Shown here in pieces: positions 36,277 to 46,700 of a stretch of DNA of 64,000 nt; the first letter of the stretch is position 1; every line of letters starts with the position of its first letter. The translations under genes were made by a program, and so were the position numbers. Below the pieces are notes generated by a model. It was given only the letters and a program-made list of their open reading frames with translations, was not told the origin of the DNA and did no database searches. Origin of the DNA: an uncultured Bacteroidales bacterium (GTDB lineage: Bacteria; Bacteroidota; Bacteroidia; Bacteroidales; Bacteroidaceae); contig CADAEK010000016.1 in NCBI GenBank assembly GCA_902786925.1, positions 1-64,000 of the forward strand, read 5' to 3'.

Positions 36277-37983
36277 ATGAAGTATATATACATAGCCATA
36301 CTGTGGTTGCTTGCCATCACCGCATGGTGCATTCCTGCCCAACCCATACAGAAGACGGTGAAAGGACCCGATGGAGCCCCTCTCACCATTGTGCTGCATG
36401 GCGATGAGAACTACCACTTCTACACCACCCTTGACGGAGTGCCAGTCATACCTGACGAAGTCAATGACTGCTGGGTGTTGGCGCCCCAATTGGCCGATTC
36501 CATTTCCACAGTGTGGAGCACACGCCTGCATAGCCGCAATGCGCATCGTGTCATCCGCGCTGCAGCTAAACGCCGCAGCACCCGCAGCGCACAGGCCATC
36601 CCCACAACTCAGAAAAAGGGGCTGGTTCTTCTTGTCAACTTTCCCGACATGTATATGAAGAGCACCAGCACGCTGACCAAGTTCCGGCAGATGTTCAATC
36701 AAGAGGGCTACAGCGGCAATAACAGCCAAGGCTCTGTCCATGACTACTTCCACGACCAGTCGTATGGTGCATTCGACCTCACATTCGACGTCGTAGGTCC
36801 AGTTACGGCGTCCAAGGAGATGGCATATTATGGAGAAAACGATGACGCCGGCGAGGATATGCACCCCGCCCAACTCGTTGCTGAAGCCTGTCAATTAGCT
36901 CGCAATAACTACGACCTCACGTGGAGTGACTATGATTGGGATGGAGATGGCGAGATTGAGCAGGTCTACGTTATCTACGCAGGGTATGGCGAGCATGCAG
37001 GAGCAGCCCCCAACACCATTTGGCCACACGAGTGGACGCTGAAAGATGCACAAAAATGTAATGATGGCGATGGTCCTATCTCTATCGATGGCTGCACCAT
37101 CAACACCTATGCTATCTCCAGCGAACTGAGCGGGGCCGTAGGCAGCACCCTGAATAGTGTCGGCGTAGCCTGCCACGAATTCAGCCATTGCCTTGGCTTG
37201 CCCGATTTCTACAGCACAAACTATTCGAAGTCATTCGGAATGGGTGCCTGGGACATCATGTCACACGGCGAATACAATGGGCCCAACGGCCGCGGAGAGT
37301 GTCCTCCACCATTCACAGCCTACGAACGCTGGTTCTGCGGATGGTTTGAACCCATCGTGCTCAAAAGCGACCAAGCCATCACTGAGATGCCCGACCTGCA
37401 AGACGAACCTGTGGCATACCTTATCCGCAACGAGGCCTACCCTTCTGAATACTTTCTGCTTGAAAATCGTCAACCGAATCGATGGGGAACTTACGTGGAC
37501 AAGAGTACGGGCATGCACGGCATGCTTGTCTGCCACGTTGATGAGGATGAAGATGCATGGCGCTTAAACAGAGTCAATACAAGCTCTTCCCATCCGCGCA
37601 TGACCATCATCCCTGCCAATCAAACATATGGCTCATGGCGTAGCAGCGAATACGATACCTCGGAAACACAATACCGTGGACAGCCATTTCCAGGCTCTCA
37701 GGACGTCACCGTGCTTGACAGCCTTTCACACCCCCAATACGCAGGAACCTTGTTCCATAACAATACGCATGGAACAAGGGCCCTGCCATTCACCCTCAGC
37801 AACATCAGCGAGAGCGACGGACTCATTTCCTTCCAGTTCTCCATCCCTGGCAATCAATCCTTACCTGATGCCATCAAGATGATAAGGACAGAGGAGAAAG
37901 ACAAAAGGTCTAATTCAATTCTTTTCCCTGTCACTTCCGGCATTTACATCACACAGGACGGGGAAAAAGTGCTAATCCGTTGA
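36277..37983 (+). CDS. Secreted M6-family metalloprotease
   Basis: 568 residues with a signal peptide (MKYIYIAILWLLAITAWC). A propeptide-like segment is followed by the catalytic domain (about 110-370). The zinc site is HEFSHCLGLPD (His300, Glu301, His304, Asp310) and the following Met-turn is GAWDIMSHGEYN, typical of M6 (immune inhibitor A-like) peptidases. DYDWDGDGEIEQVYV looks like a calcium-binding loop. The last residues (SGIYITQDGEKVLIR) match a sorting-type tail, suggesting surface delivery. It stands alone; the next gene is convergent, five bases away. Confidence 0.85.
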   Translation: MKYIYIAILWLLAITAWCIPAQPIQKTVKGPDGAPLTIVLHGDENYHFYTTLDGVPVIPDEVNDCWVLAPQLADSISTVWSTRLHSRNAHRVIRAAAKRRSTRSAQAIPTTQKKGLVLLVNFPDMYMKSTSTLTKFRQMFNQEGYSGNNSQGSVHDYFHDQSYGAFDLTFDVVGPVTASKEMAYYGENDDAGEDMHPAQLVAEACQLARNNYDLTWSDYDWDGDGEIEQVYVIYAGYGEHAGAAPNTIWPHEWTLKDAQKCNDGDGPISIDGCTINTYAISSELSGAVGSTLNSVGVACHEFSHCLGLPDFYSTNYSKSFGMGAWDIMSHGEYNGPNGRGECPPPFTAYERWFCGWFEPIVLKSDQAITEMPDLQDEPVAYLIRNEAYPSEYFLLENRQPNRWGTYVDKSTGMHGMLVCHVDEDEDAWRLNRVNTSSSHPRMTIIPANQTYGSWRSSEYDTSETQYRGQPFPGSQDVTVLDSLSHPQYAGTLFHNNTHGTRALPFTLSNISESDGLISFQFSIPGNQSLPDAIKMIRTEEKDKRSNSILFPVTSGIYITQDGEKVLIR

Positions 37984-37987
37984 CCGC

Positions 37988-38506
37988 TCAACTTTCCCTA
38001 TACCAATCTGCATACATGATATAGTGCTGAGCGATACCCACGTTCAGTTCCTTTGCCTGTTGCGGATCCACTTTCTTGATGAACTTGGCAGGCACTCCGC
38101 CCCACAATTCGCCATCGCCCACCTGCGTGCCCTTCAGCACAAGCGCTCCTGCGGCCACGATGGCGCCTTCGCCAATCACCGCATCGTCCAGCACCGTAGC
38201 GCCCATGCCAATCAGCGCGCCACTCTTCACCGTGCATCCATGCAGTGTCACATTGTGGCCGATAGTCACGTCATCACCTATTTCGATAGCCGCTTTCTTA
38301 TACAATGTGTGCAGGCATGAGCCGTCCTGGATGTTTACACGGTTGCCTATCTTGATGTAGTTCACATCGCCACGCACCACTGCATTAAACCACACCGTAC
38401 ACTGGTCACCCATCTGCACATCGCCCACAATCGTGGCGTTCTCACTGAAATAGCAGTCTTTTCCCCACTTGGGAGTGAGACCGCACACTGTCTTGATTAA
38501 AGCCAT
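37988..38506 (-). CDS. Gamma-carbonic anhydrase family protein
   Basis: 172 residues of left-handed beta-helix hexapeptides (VVRGDVNYIKIGNRVNIQDG and onward). His66, His84 and His89 occupy the three metal-ligand positions of the family. Many such proteins (YrdA, CaiE, PaaY types) are annotated as carbonic anhydrases without proven activity. It is cytosolic, 172 residues being normal. It is divergent from the sugar porter gene; a TACCTTTA box near 38530-38540 on the minus strand may be its promoter. Confidence 0.85.
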   Translation of the reverse strand: MALIKTVCGLTPKWGKDCYFSENATIVGDVQMGDQCTVWFNAVVRGDVNYIKIGNRVNIQDGSCLHTLYKKAAIEIGDDVTIGHNVTLHGCTVKSGALIGMGATVLDDAVIGEGAIVAAGALVLKGTQVGDGELWGGVPAKFIKKVDPQQAKELNVGIAQHYIMYADWYRES

Positions 38507-38621
38507 AATCTATATCTGTTATTTTCGATGTAAAGGTAATGATATTTTCCGGAACAATTTATACATAAAAAAGAAAAAAGCCTTATCTTTGCAAGGAAAT
38601 CTACTATACCTCCAAAGCTTC

Positions 38622-39926
38622 ATGAAAAAAAGCTTCCTTTATTTTATTTGTTCCGTGTCAGCCATGGGTGGGCTCCTGTTTGGCTATGACTGGGTAGTCA
38701 TCGGCGGAGCAAAGCCATTCTACGAAGAGTTTTTCACTATTGCCAACGACCCTGTGATGCAAGGTGTGGCCATGAGCACAGCTCTGGTTGGCTGTCTCAT
38801 CGGCGCCATGGTGGCTGGTGCCTTGGCTGACCGCTACGGACGTAAGCCATTGCTCATCACAGCTGCGGTGCTGTTCACCGTCAGCGCCATCATGACAGGA
38901 TGTGTCAACGACTTTACCCTGTTCAACATTGCCCGATTCATCGGTGGCATCGGCATCGGTGTGGCATCGGCCCTCTCTCCCATGTATATAGCCGAGGTTT
39001 CCCCAGCCAACATACGAGGCCGCCTTGTCAGCCTCAACCAAATGACCATTGTCCTTGGCATCCTCGCGGCACAGATTGTCAACATGCTCTTGGCACGCGA
39101 AACGAGCGACCCTGCCAACATGGCGTGGAACCTCGCATGGGGCTGGCGCTGGATGTTCTGGGCTGAGACCGTTCCGGCCGCTGCCTTTTTGGTGATGGCC
39201 TTCTTCATTCCCGAAAGTCCTGTGTATTTGCAGCTGAAGGCTGTTGCCGCCGAGCCACAGCGTTCCCCTCAGAAAGCAGGATTGAGCGAACTGTTCCAAA
39301 GCAAATACGGGCGAGTGTTCCTTCTAGGCCTTATCATCGCTGTCTTCCAGCAGTGGTGCGGCACCAACGTCATCTTCAACTATGCGGAAGAAATCTTTGT
39401 AGGGGCAGGATATAACGTTGATGGCATGTTTATCAACATCGTTATCACAGGCATAGCCAACGTGCTCTTCACATTCGTGGCTCTCTACACCGTGGAGCGA
39501 TGGGGACGCCGCACGCTTATGCTGATAGGCGCCAGCGGACTGGGCCTCATCTACCTCACCCTGGGCACCTGCTACCACTTCGGCGTGACCGGTGTGTTCA
39601 TGGTAGCGCTTGTCGTGGCAGCCATCTCGTGCTATGCCATGACCCTTGGCCCCATCACGTGGGTGCTCCTCTCCGAGATATTCCCCGACCGCGTGCGCGG
39701 CATCGCCATGGCCACTTGCACCTTTGCCCTGTGGGTGGGGTGCTGCACGCTCACGTTCACTTTCCCCTCGATGAATGCAGCCCTTGGCAGCAGCGGCACG
39801 TTCTGGATATACAGCGGCATCTGCCTCTGTGCCTTCGTGTACCTCTTTCATGCCTGCCCCGAAACGAAAGGCAAGAGTCTGGCAGAACTGGAGCAGGAAC
39901 TCACCGCGTCGGGAAGTCGTTCATAA
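38622..39926 (+). CDS. Sugar porter of the major facilitator superfamily (XylE type)
   Basis: 434 residues from MKKSFLYFICSVSAMGGLLF, 12 membrane segments. The start at 38622 places the first Met 30 bases after a TATCTTTG box (38584-38591). Sugar-porter signatures are intact: ADRYGRKPLL after helix 2, PESPVYL after helix 6, ERWGRRTLM after helix 8 and PETKGKSLAELEQEL at the end. QQWCGTNVIFNYAEEIF is the sugar-contacting helix 7. It probably takes up a monosaccharide such as xylose, glucose or arabinose with protons. The DUF5107-TPR gene follows after 86 bp, probably in the same operon. Confidence 0.85.
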   Translation: MKKSFLYFICSVSAMGGLLFGYDWVVIGGAKPFYEEFFTIANDPVMQGVAMSTALVGCLIGAMVAGALADRYGRKPLLITAAVLFTVSAIMTGCVNDFTLFNIARFIGGIGIGVASALSPMYIAEVSPANIRGRLVSLNQMTIVLGILAAQIVNMLLARETSDPANMAWNLAWGWRWMFWAETVPAAAFLVMAFFIPESPVYLQLKAVAAEPQRSPQKAGLSELFQSKYGRVFLLGLIIAVFQQWCGTNVIFNYAEEIFVGAGYNVDGMFINIVITGIANVLFTFVALYTVERWGRRTLMLIGASGLGLIYLTLGTCYHFGVTGVFMVALVVAAISCYAMTLGPITWVLLSEIFPDRVRGIAMATCTFALWVGCCTLTFTFPSMNAALGSSGTFWIYSGICLCAFVYLFHACPETKGKSLAELEQELTASGSRS

Positions 39927-39937
39927 CTTTGGAATAA

Positions 39938-39964
39938 TTGTTCATAACTTATGAATAAGCAAAC
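39938..39964. repeat. Second copy of the TTCATAA palindrome, with a direct repeat
   Basis: It matches 5234-5260 at 25 of 27 bases. GTTCATAACTT also occurs at 39919-39929 and 39940-39950, 21 bp apart, the first copy spanning the sugar porter's stop codon. This may be a regulator site between the porter and the DUF5107 gene. Confidence 0.5.
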
Positions 39965-40012
39965 AAAATACATTCAGTAGCAAACTAACTAATCACGAAA
40001 TAGCAACGACCT

Positions 40013-43000
40013 ATGTCAGTCAAAGCATGGAAAGAACAGGTGGTCATTCCCACCTACGAAGCGGGGAAACCCGAGAAAAATCCCATCTTCCTTGAGAAGC
40101 GTGTTTATCAAGGTTCCAGCGGTGTCGTCTATCCCTACCCTGTCGTTGAGAGCATTAGCGACAAGAAAGTGGACAAGGAGTGGCAAGCCATCTATCTGGA
40201 GAACGAGTATATCAAAGTGATGATTCTGCCCGAACTGGGTGGCAGAGTGCAGATGGCTTATGACAAAATCAAGCAGCGCCATTTTGTCTATTACAACCAC
40301 GTCATCAAACCTGCACTGGTAGGTTTGGCAGGTCCGTGGATCAGCGGCGGCATCGAGTTCAACTGGCCGCAGCACCACCGTCCCAGCACCTACACGCCGG
40401 TAGATTCCAAGATTGTGGAGAATGAGGACGGTTCCGTAACCGTATGGGTGAACGAGATGGAACGTATGTTTCACCAGAAGGGAGCCGCAGGCTTCACACT
40501 CCGCCCTGGATGCGCCTATCTGGAGATTCAGGGACGAGTGAGCAACCGGACTCCACTGCCACAGACATTCCTCTGGTGGGCCAATCCTGCTGTAGAGGTG
40601 AATGACGACTACCAGAGCGTCTTTCCACCAGACGTAAACGCTGTGTTCGACCACGGCAAACGCGCCGTGTCCTCCTTCCCCATCGCCACCGGCACCTACT
40701 ACAAGATGGACTACTCAGCTGGAGTGGACATCTCCAACTATCGGAACATCAAAGTGCCTACGTCCTACATGGCCGTAAACTCCAAATACAATTTTGAAGG
40801 TGGCTATGAGAACGACACCCACGGCGGCATGCTGCACGTGGCCTCGCACCACTTCTCGCCCGGCAAGAAGCAATGGACCTGGGGCAATGGAGATTTTGGC
40901 CGCGCCTGGGACCGCAACCTCACCGACGAAGCCACTCCCGAAGAGATGCAGCAATGGGGCATAGACCGAGAAGGCTTCCGCCCCTACATCGAACTGATGG
41001 CAGGTGTATATACCGAGAACCAGCCCGACTTCACATGGCTGATGCCCTATGAGGAAAAGCAGTTCACACAATACTTCATGCCCTACCGCGAGTTGGGCGT
41101 GGTGAAGCAAGCCTCAAAAGACGTGGTGATGAACATTGAGAAAGTGGACGGAGGCGTTCACCTTAAAGTGTTGGGCACCTCGAAACAGACGACAGAGGTA
41201 GTGCTGAAAGACAAGAAAGGACACGAATTCTATCGCAAGACTGTGATTCTCTCGCCCGAAAGCATCCTCGACGAGACCATCAACGTGGAAGGCGGCTCGT
41301 GGGGAGACCTTATCCTGCGTATCGGCAAACTCGTCTGGACACCTGAGCCAGACGACATCCGCCCTATTCCCGATGCAGCCGAAGCAGCTCTTGCGCCCGA
41401 AGACACAAAAACGAACGACCAGCTATACCTCACAGGACTGCATCTGGAGCAGTACCGCCATGCCACCTGGTCAGCCCTCGACTACTATGAGGAAGCCCTG
41501 CGCCGAGACCCTAACGACGTGCGTTGTCTGAATCAGACAGGTCTTTGGTATCTGCGTCGCGGACGCTTCGACAAGGCAGAAACTTACCTTCGCAAAGCCG
41601 TGAAAATATGGCAGAAGCGCAACCCTAATCCATATGACGGCGAAGCTATCTTCAACCTCGCCCTTACACTGAAATACCAGCAACGCCCACAAGAAGCCTA
41701 CGAGCTATTCTGGAAATCCACATGGAACAAGGCTTGGGCCGATGCAGGCTACTTCGAGGCTGCATGCATCAGCATCAGTCAAGAAAGACTCGACGATGCC
41801 CTTGACGAACTTAACCGCTGTCTCATCTTCAACCAGTGCAACCACAAGGCACGTGCACTCAAAGCGACCGTGCTCCGCAAACTGGGCAGAAACCAAGAAG
41901 CCCTTGCCCTGTGCGAAGAGTCACTCTGCCTTGACCACTTCAACTACGGCATCCTCTTCGAGAAGCACCTGCTCACACGTGACGAGAACGTACTGAGCAT
42001 GATGGTGGAACTGATGCACGGCAATATATACAATTACCATGAACTTGCCCTCGACTATGCACAAGCAGGACTCTGGCAGGAAGCCATCGACGTGCTCGGC
42101 CTTCCTGCAGTAGTGGAGCGTCAGGAACAGGCCAATCCGCTCACATTATATTATATAGGAAGTTTCAAGGCTGGACAAGGCAAGATAGACCAAGCAAAGG
42201 CATGCTTTGCCGAAGCAGAAAAGGCTGACAGCTATTGCTGCTTCCCCAACCGCCTGGAGGACATCAACGTTCTGAAGGCAGCCATCGCTGCCCATCCGCA
42301 AGGAGCTAAGGCCCCTTATTATCTCGGTTGCCTCTACTACGACAAGCGACAATACGACGAAGCAAAAACCTACTGGGAACAGTCCGAACTGCTTGACCCC
42401 TTCTTCCCCACCGTGCATCGCAACCTCGCCCTGCTCTACTTCAACAAGGAAGCCGACACGCAACGCGCCTTGCAGGAGATGGAGCTCGCGTTCAACCTTA
42501 ACCAGATGGATGCACGTGTCTTCATGGAACTGGATCAGCTCTACAAGAAACTGCAGCGCCCTCACGCCGAACGTCTCCTGAACTTTGAGACGTTTCCCCG
42601 TCTCGTGGCACAGCGCGATGACCTCATCCTCGAACACGCTACCCTGCTCAACCTTCTGGGCCGTTACAAGGAAGCGAAGACCATCATCGACCAGCATGTA
42701 TTCCACCCATGGGAAGGGGGCGAAGGCAAGGTGAGCGGACAGTATCAAATGAGCCGCGTCGAAATCGCCAAACAGCTGCTGAAGGAAGACCCTGCTTCAA
42801 CAGAGGCCAAACAGCTGCTCGAAGAGTGTCTCGTATTCCCACACTCGCTCGGCGAAGGGAAACTGCATGGAGCACAGGACAACGACTTCCTCTATTTTCT
42901 CGGACGCTACGAAGAAGGAACGGAAGGTCCGACCGAACCCGCTGCCGCCATGTACTACAACGACGCTAAACCAGACAAGATATTCTATGCAGGCCTCTGC

Positions 43001-43300
43001 TACCGCGCATTAGGACAAGAGGACAAGGCACGTGGACTCTTCCACAAACTCATCAATTACGGCCAACAGCACATCTTCGACCATGTCACCATGGACTATT
43101 TCGCTGTATCATTGCCCGACCTCCTTGTGTGGGACGGCGACCTCGACCTCCAGAACCGCATCCATTGCCACTATATGCTCGCCCTCGGCTACCTTGGCAT
43201 GGGCAACCGAAAGAAGGCAGAGCACCATCTCGCAGAAGTGAACAAACTCGACATCAACCACTTGGGAGCCTATTCACTCCGCACCTTTATGGAGATGTAA
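40013..43300 (+). CDS. DUF5107 domain protein with long TPR array
   Basis: 1095 residues, no signal peptide, so probably cytosolic. The first ~400 residues fit DUF5107, with a mutarotase-like beta-supersandwich: LENEYIKVMILPELGGRVQM, GISGGIEFNWPQHHRPSTY-like motifs and FLWWANPAVEVNDDYQ. From about residue 460 tetratricopeptide repeats run to the end (ALDYYEEALRRDPNDVRCLN, DDALDELNRCLIFN, AKTYWEQSELLDPFFPTVHR). Aldose-1-epimerase-like character near an MFS sugar porter suggests a role in sugar handling, but the activity is unknown to me. It is the second gene of the porter operon, followed by the palindrome array at 43381. Confidence 0.75.
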   Translation: MSVKAWKEQVVIPTYEAGKPEKNPIFLEKRVYQGSSGVVYPYPVVESISDKKVDKEWQAIYLENEYIKVMILPELGGRVQMAYDKIKQRHFVYYNHVIKPALVGLAGPWISGGIEFNWPQHHRPSTYTPVDSKIVENEDGSVTVWVNEMERMFHQKGAAGFTLRPGCAYLEIQGRVSNRTPLPQTFLWWANPAVEVNDDYQSVFPPDVNAVFDHGKRAVSSFPIATGTYYKMDYSAGVDISNYRNIKVPTSYMAVNSKYNFEGGYENDTHGGMLHVASHHFSPGKKQWTWGNGDFGRAWDRNLTDEATPEEMQQWGIDREGFRPYIELMAGVYTENQPDFTWLMPYEEKQFTQYFMPYRELGVVKQASKDVVMNIEKVDGGVHLKVLGTSKQTTEVVLKDKKGHEFYRKTVILSPESILDETINVEGGSWGDLILRIGKLVWTPEPDDIRPIPDAAEAALAPEDTKTNDQLYLTGLHLEQYRHATWSALDYYEEALRRDPNDVRCLNQTGLWYLRRGRFDKAETYLRKAVKIWQKRNPNPYDGEAIFNLALTLKYQQRPQEAYELFWKSTWNKAWADAGYFEAACISISQERLDDALDELNRCLIFNQCNHKARALKATVLRKLGRNQEALALCEESLCLDHFNYGILFEKHLLTRDENVLSMMVELMHGNIYNYHELALDYAQAGLWQEAIDVLGLPAVVERQEQANPLTLYYIGSFKAGQGKIDQAKACFAEAEKADSYCCFPNRLEDINVLKAAIAAHPQGAKAPYYLGCLYYDKRQYDEAKTYWEQSELLDPFFPTVHRNLALLYFNKEADTQRALQEMELAFNLNQMDARVFMELDQLYKKLQRPHAERLLNFETFPRLVAQRDDLILEHATLLNLLGRYKEAKTIIDQHVFHPWEGGEGKVSGQYQMSRVEIAKQLLKEDPASTEAKQLLEECLVFPHSLGEGKLHGAQDNDFLYFLGRYEEGTEGPTEPAAAMYYNDAKPDKIFYAGLCYRALGQEDKARGLFHKLINYGQQHIFDHVTMDYFAVSLPDLLVWDGDLDLQNRIHCHYMLALGYLGMGNRKKAEHHLAEVNKLDINHLGAYSLRTFMEM

Positions 43301-43380
43301 CGCAACATTTTTCCTTTCTTTCATACAACTTTATTCCCTCAAAGTAAGCCCCTTACATACCCCTTACAACACCACAAAAA

Positions 43381-43445
43381 CGGTGTGACTCACACCGAGG
43401 GTATCGGTCTGAGTCACACCGGTAGTGGCGGTCTGAGTCACACCG
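43381..43445. repeat. Triple 17-bp palindrome array, version A (copy 2)
   Basis: Units at 43381-43397, 43405-43421 and 43429-43445 have 7-base spacers (agggtat, gtagtgg), period 24, as in the array at 23671. The first unit is a perfect palindrome apart from its centre; the others differ only at the fifth base. It lies 81 bp after the DUF5107 gene's stop codon. Confidence 0.85.
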
Positions 43446-43622
43446 ATTCAGAGGCGCTGACTGTGCCCCTATCAAGGGCATGAGGCATAGTGTGGATACA
43501 GTAGCAACATCTCTGTTGCCGACAAGCGGACTGAGATTATCTCACCTTTCCCCTACCTTTTCCATCCAAAACACCACACGAACACACTTTTTAATACTTT
43601 TTACAAAAAAAAACAGAAAACA

Positions 43623-43654
43623 TTTGGATTATTCACACTCAAACATTACCTTTG
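43623..43654 (+). promoter_or_regulatory. Promoter of the giant secreted protein gene
   Basis: TTTG (43623-43626), 20 bases, TACCTTTG (43647-43654). A leader of roughly 85 bases with a short CTCCT/AGGAG hairpin precedes the ATG at 43745. The remainder of the 444-bp intergenic region holds only the palindrome array. Confidence 0.8.
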
Positions 43655-43744
43655 TTCTTATTTTTTAACCTTGATCTCCTTCATTGCAAAAGAGGAGTTA
43701 GTAAAAGATATCCATATAACATTAATCCATAAAAACAAACTACC

Positions 43745-46700
43745 ATGAATTACAAGCAACTTTTAGTGACACTGCTCGTGTTGTTGGGATTCGGACTTCC
43801 TATGGAGGTTCGTGCCGATGACTTCACGTACAATGCTGGCCACTACAGCTGTATGCAAGTGGCGCTTGACAAGGTCAGGTTCACCCTGCCAACGGGTAAT
43901 CTCTACCGCACCAACGACGGTGTACAGGAAGGCTATGTGTATGTCTCCGTCGATGGCGGCGCAGACCAGACGCTGCTCGCCTGGAAATGTGACAAGTACA
44001 GTCAGGTGGATGAAGGCTGCAAAATCCAAGCCTTCCAGGACGGCAAGTTCACGCTGACCGGAAAGGTGAAGGATGGCGACTACACCTTCAGCAAGAGCAA
44101 TGGTGAAATTTCGTACAAGCTGAACCACAACGATGACAACAGCGACCATTACACCACCACGGTGGACTGGCAGGTGCCCTACTCGATGCGCGGCAAGAAA
44201 CTGACGCTGAAGGTGTGGGCACACGTCAACTGGGGTGCAGCGGGCGACTGGCATGTGCCCAGTGCAAGTGAGAGAAAGGTGTTGCTCAATTGGGACTGCC
44301 CGGCGGCACCTGCGGTGGACGTCACGCTGAACGATCCTATGCTGTCGTATGACCGCGCGCATGCTAACCAGACCATGATGACCTATAGCGTCACGGCCAA
44401 CAGCATCAAGTCGCTGGTGCTCCACTACACGGATGCCATCACAGGACAGACCTACACACAGAATATGTCGACCAAGGATTTGGTGGGCTTTGCTTATATC
44501 CCGGCTGACCGCCCCTGGAAGAATATCTACATGACGGGCCGGGTGGTGAACATGGAGCAGAAGGAGGTAGACATCGCTGCACCCGATGCGTCAGCTTGGA
44601 TGACCTGCAACATGCTGCACCATCCGAAAGACTTCAAGGTGGAAATGATGCAGAACGGCACGGCTCAGCTGTCGTGGTCGGTGGACGAGCCCACAAGACA
44701 GGATATCGATGAAGGTGACTTCTTTGAGATTCAGCGCAACCTGATGGGAACGACGGATGCCACCGACCCTTATTGGACCACCATCTCAATGGATGTGTCG
44801 TTCAAGCAGGGCGTGAAAGACTATACCTTCACGGACAACACGCTGATGGATTCGTACAAAGGCTATCCTGTCGCGTACCGCATCCGACGTTCCGCCACGG
44901 CCATCTGGGCATGGGGACCCGGTTCGGGACATCAGTTGTACATGTCGCCTTCGGTGTTCTCGCTGCCACAGATAGATAACGCGACCGTACAGCGCACAGG
45001 CATATGGACAGACGATGCACACAACGTGCAGTTCAACTTTGACTTTAATGCCAAGCACGATAGCAAGGGACGCACCCTGATTCACACCCAGGCAGAGTGG
45101 GATGCATTCAAGACTCTATACAGCAAGGACGAAGCCACCAAGAATTCGATCCTCGTGCTGAAGGACGAAAACAGTTGGGAAGTGTTCAAAAAAATTGTAG
45201 AGTCAGGTTACACAAAAGTGACTGCCGTCATGGCTAACGACATCACACTCAACGATTTCACGTACAGGATTAACGGCTTCGCTGGAGAGTTTGATGGCTG
45301 TGGACATACGCTGACCCTCAAGTACTACAGCAACAACATAGAGAGTGCAGCCCCCTTCAGGGCAGTCAATGGTGGCTATTTTCACAATCTGACAGTTGCT
45401 GGTTCCATCACCTCAACAGCCAAATTCATGGGAGGTCTGATAGGCTTAGTGAACTATGACGCCAGCGCTGTGACGATTGAAAATTGTAACATTATTGCCA
45501 CCCTTACCAGCAAGGTGAATGGTGATGCCAGCAGCGGTGGCTTCATCGGCATTATGGAGTCGGGCACCACTGTCAACTTCAAGAATTGTTCGTTCCACGG
45601 CAAGCTGCAAGGCAACAAGTCGAACAACAATGCAGGTTTTGTGGGTGTTGCGGTGTCAAAAACGACCATCAACTTTGCAGGTTGTATGTTCGACCCCGAA
45701 TCTCTGCCCACCGACATGACTAACTGCCGCACCTTCGCGCGTGCAGACCAAACTGCCACGGTGACTTTCGATGACAAGTGTTATTACACTCGTACCTATT
45801 GCGCATACAACGATGGCGACGAGGCGTATTTCGTCATCAATAATGAAAACGACTGGGATGTATTTCTCGAAATAGTCAATGATGCTGCCGGAAGCAACAA
45901 GGTAAATGCCATCTTAGGCGCTGACTTCAGCATCAGCAAGGCCGTCAATTGCGAACAAGGCTATTACGGTATCTTCAACGGTAACGGCCACACGCTGAAT
46001 GTGAATCTCAACAGCGAAAGCACCCAGTATATGGCTCCGTTCGTTCGTGTCAAGGGAGGCTCCACCTTCAAGAACCTGCACGTGACAGGAAGTGTACGTG
46101 GTGCCATCCACTGTGCTGGACTCATCGGCACGGGTGACCGACAAGGCGGCGAAATCAAGATTGAGAATGTTTGGGTATCGACAGAAATCACCTGCACCAG
46201 CACTCACGCTGGTGGTATTGTGGGACATTGCGGTGACAGTCCCTCTAACCCCTACACCATCAACAACTGCTTGTTCGACGGCAAGGTCACAAGTACCGTC
46301 AGCGGACAGTATGTCGGTGCCATCATCGGCTGGGGACAGGGACCTAACAATAAGATCACCAACTGTCTGGAAAACGGATCATACGAAAATTTTGCTCACT
46401 GCGGCATGAACTATGCGGATGGAAACAGTTGCTATGGCAACAATGGTTCCAACACCAACAACTACACCTACCACAATTGGGGCGAAGTGGGCAACGACTA
46501 TAAAAATGCAGGGAACATCTTGCTCCTCCACACGAAATTGGGCAGCGGATGGAAGATTAACAGGGATCCATATCCAAGTATGACTACCGTGGACGAGTTG
46601 CTTTCCGATGCCGTTCGTCAAGGAAAGAGTGCCGAAAACATGAGCGTGGAAGAAATTCTCGCAGTGTATGGCACAGACTGGCAGGAGTTTGGCAACAGCG

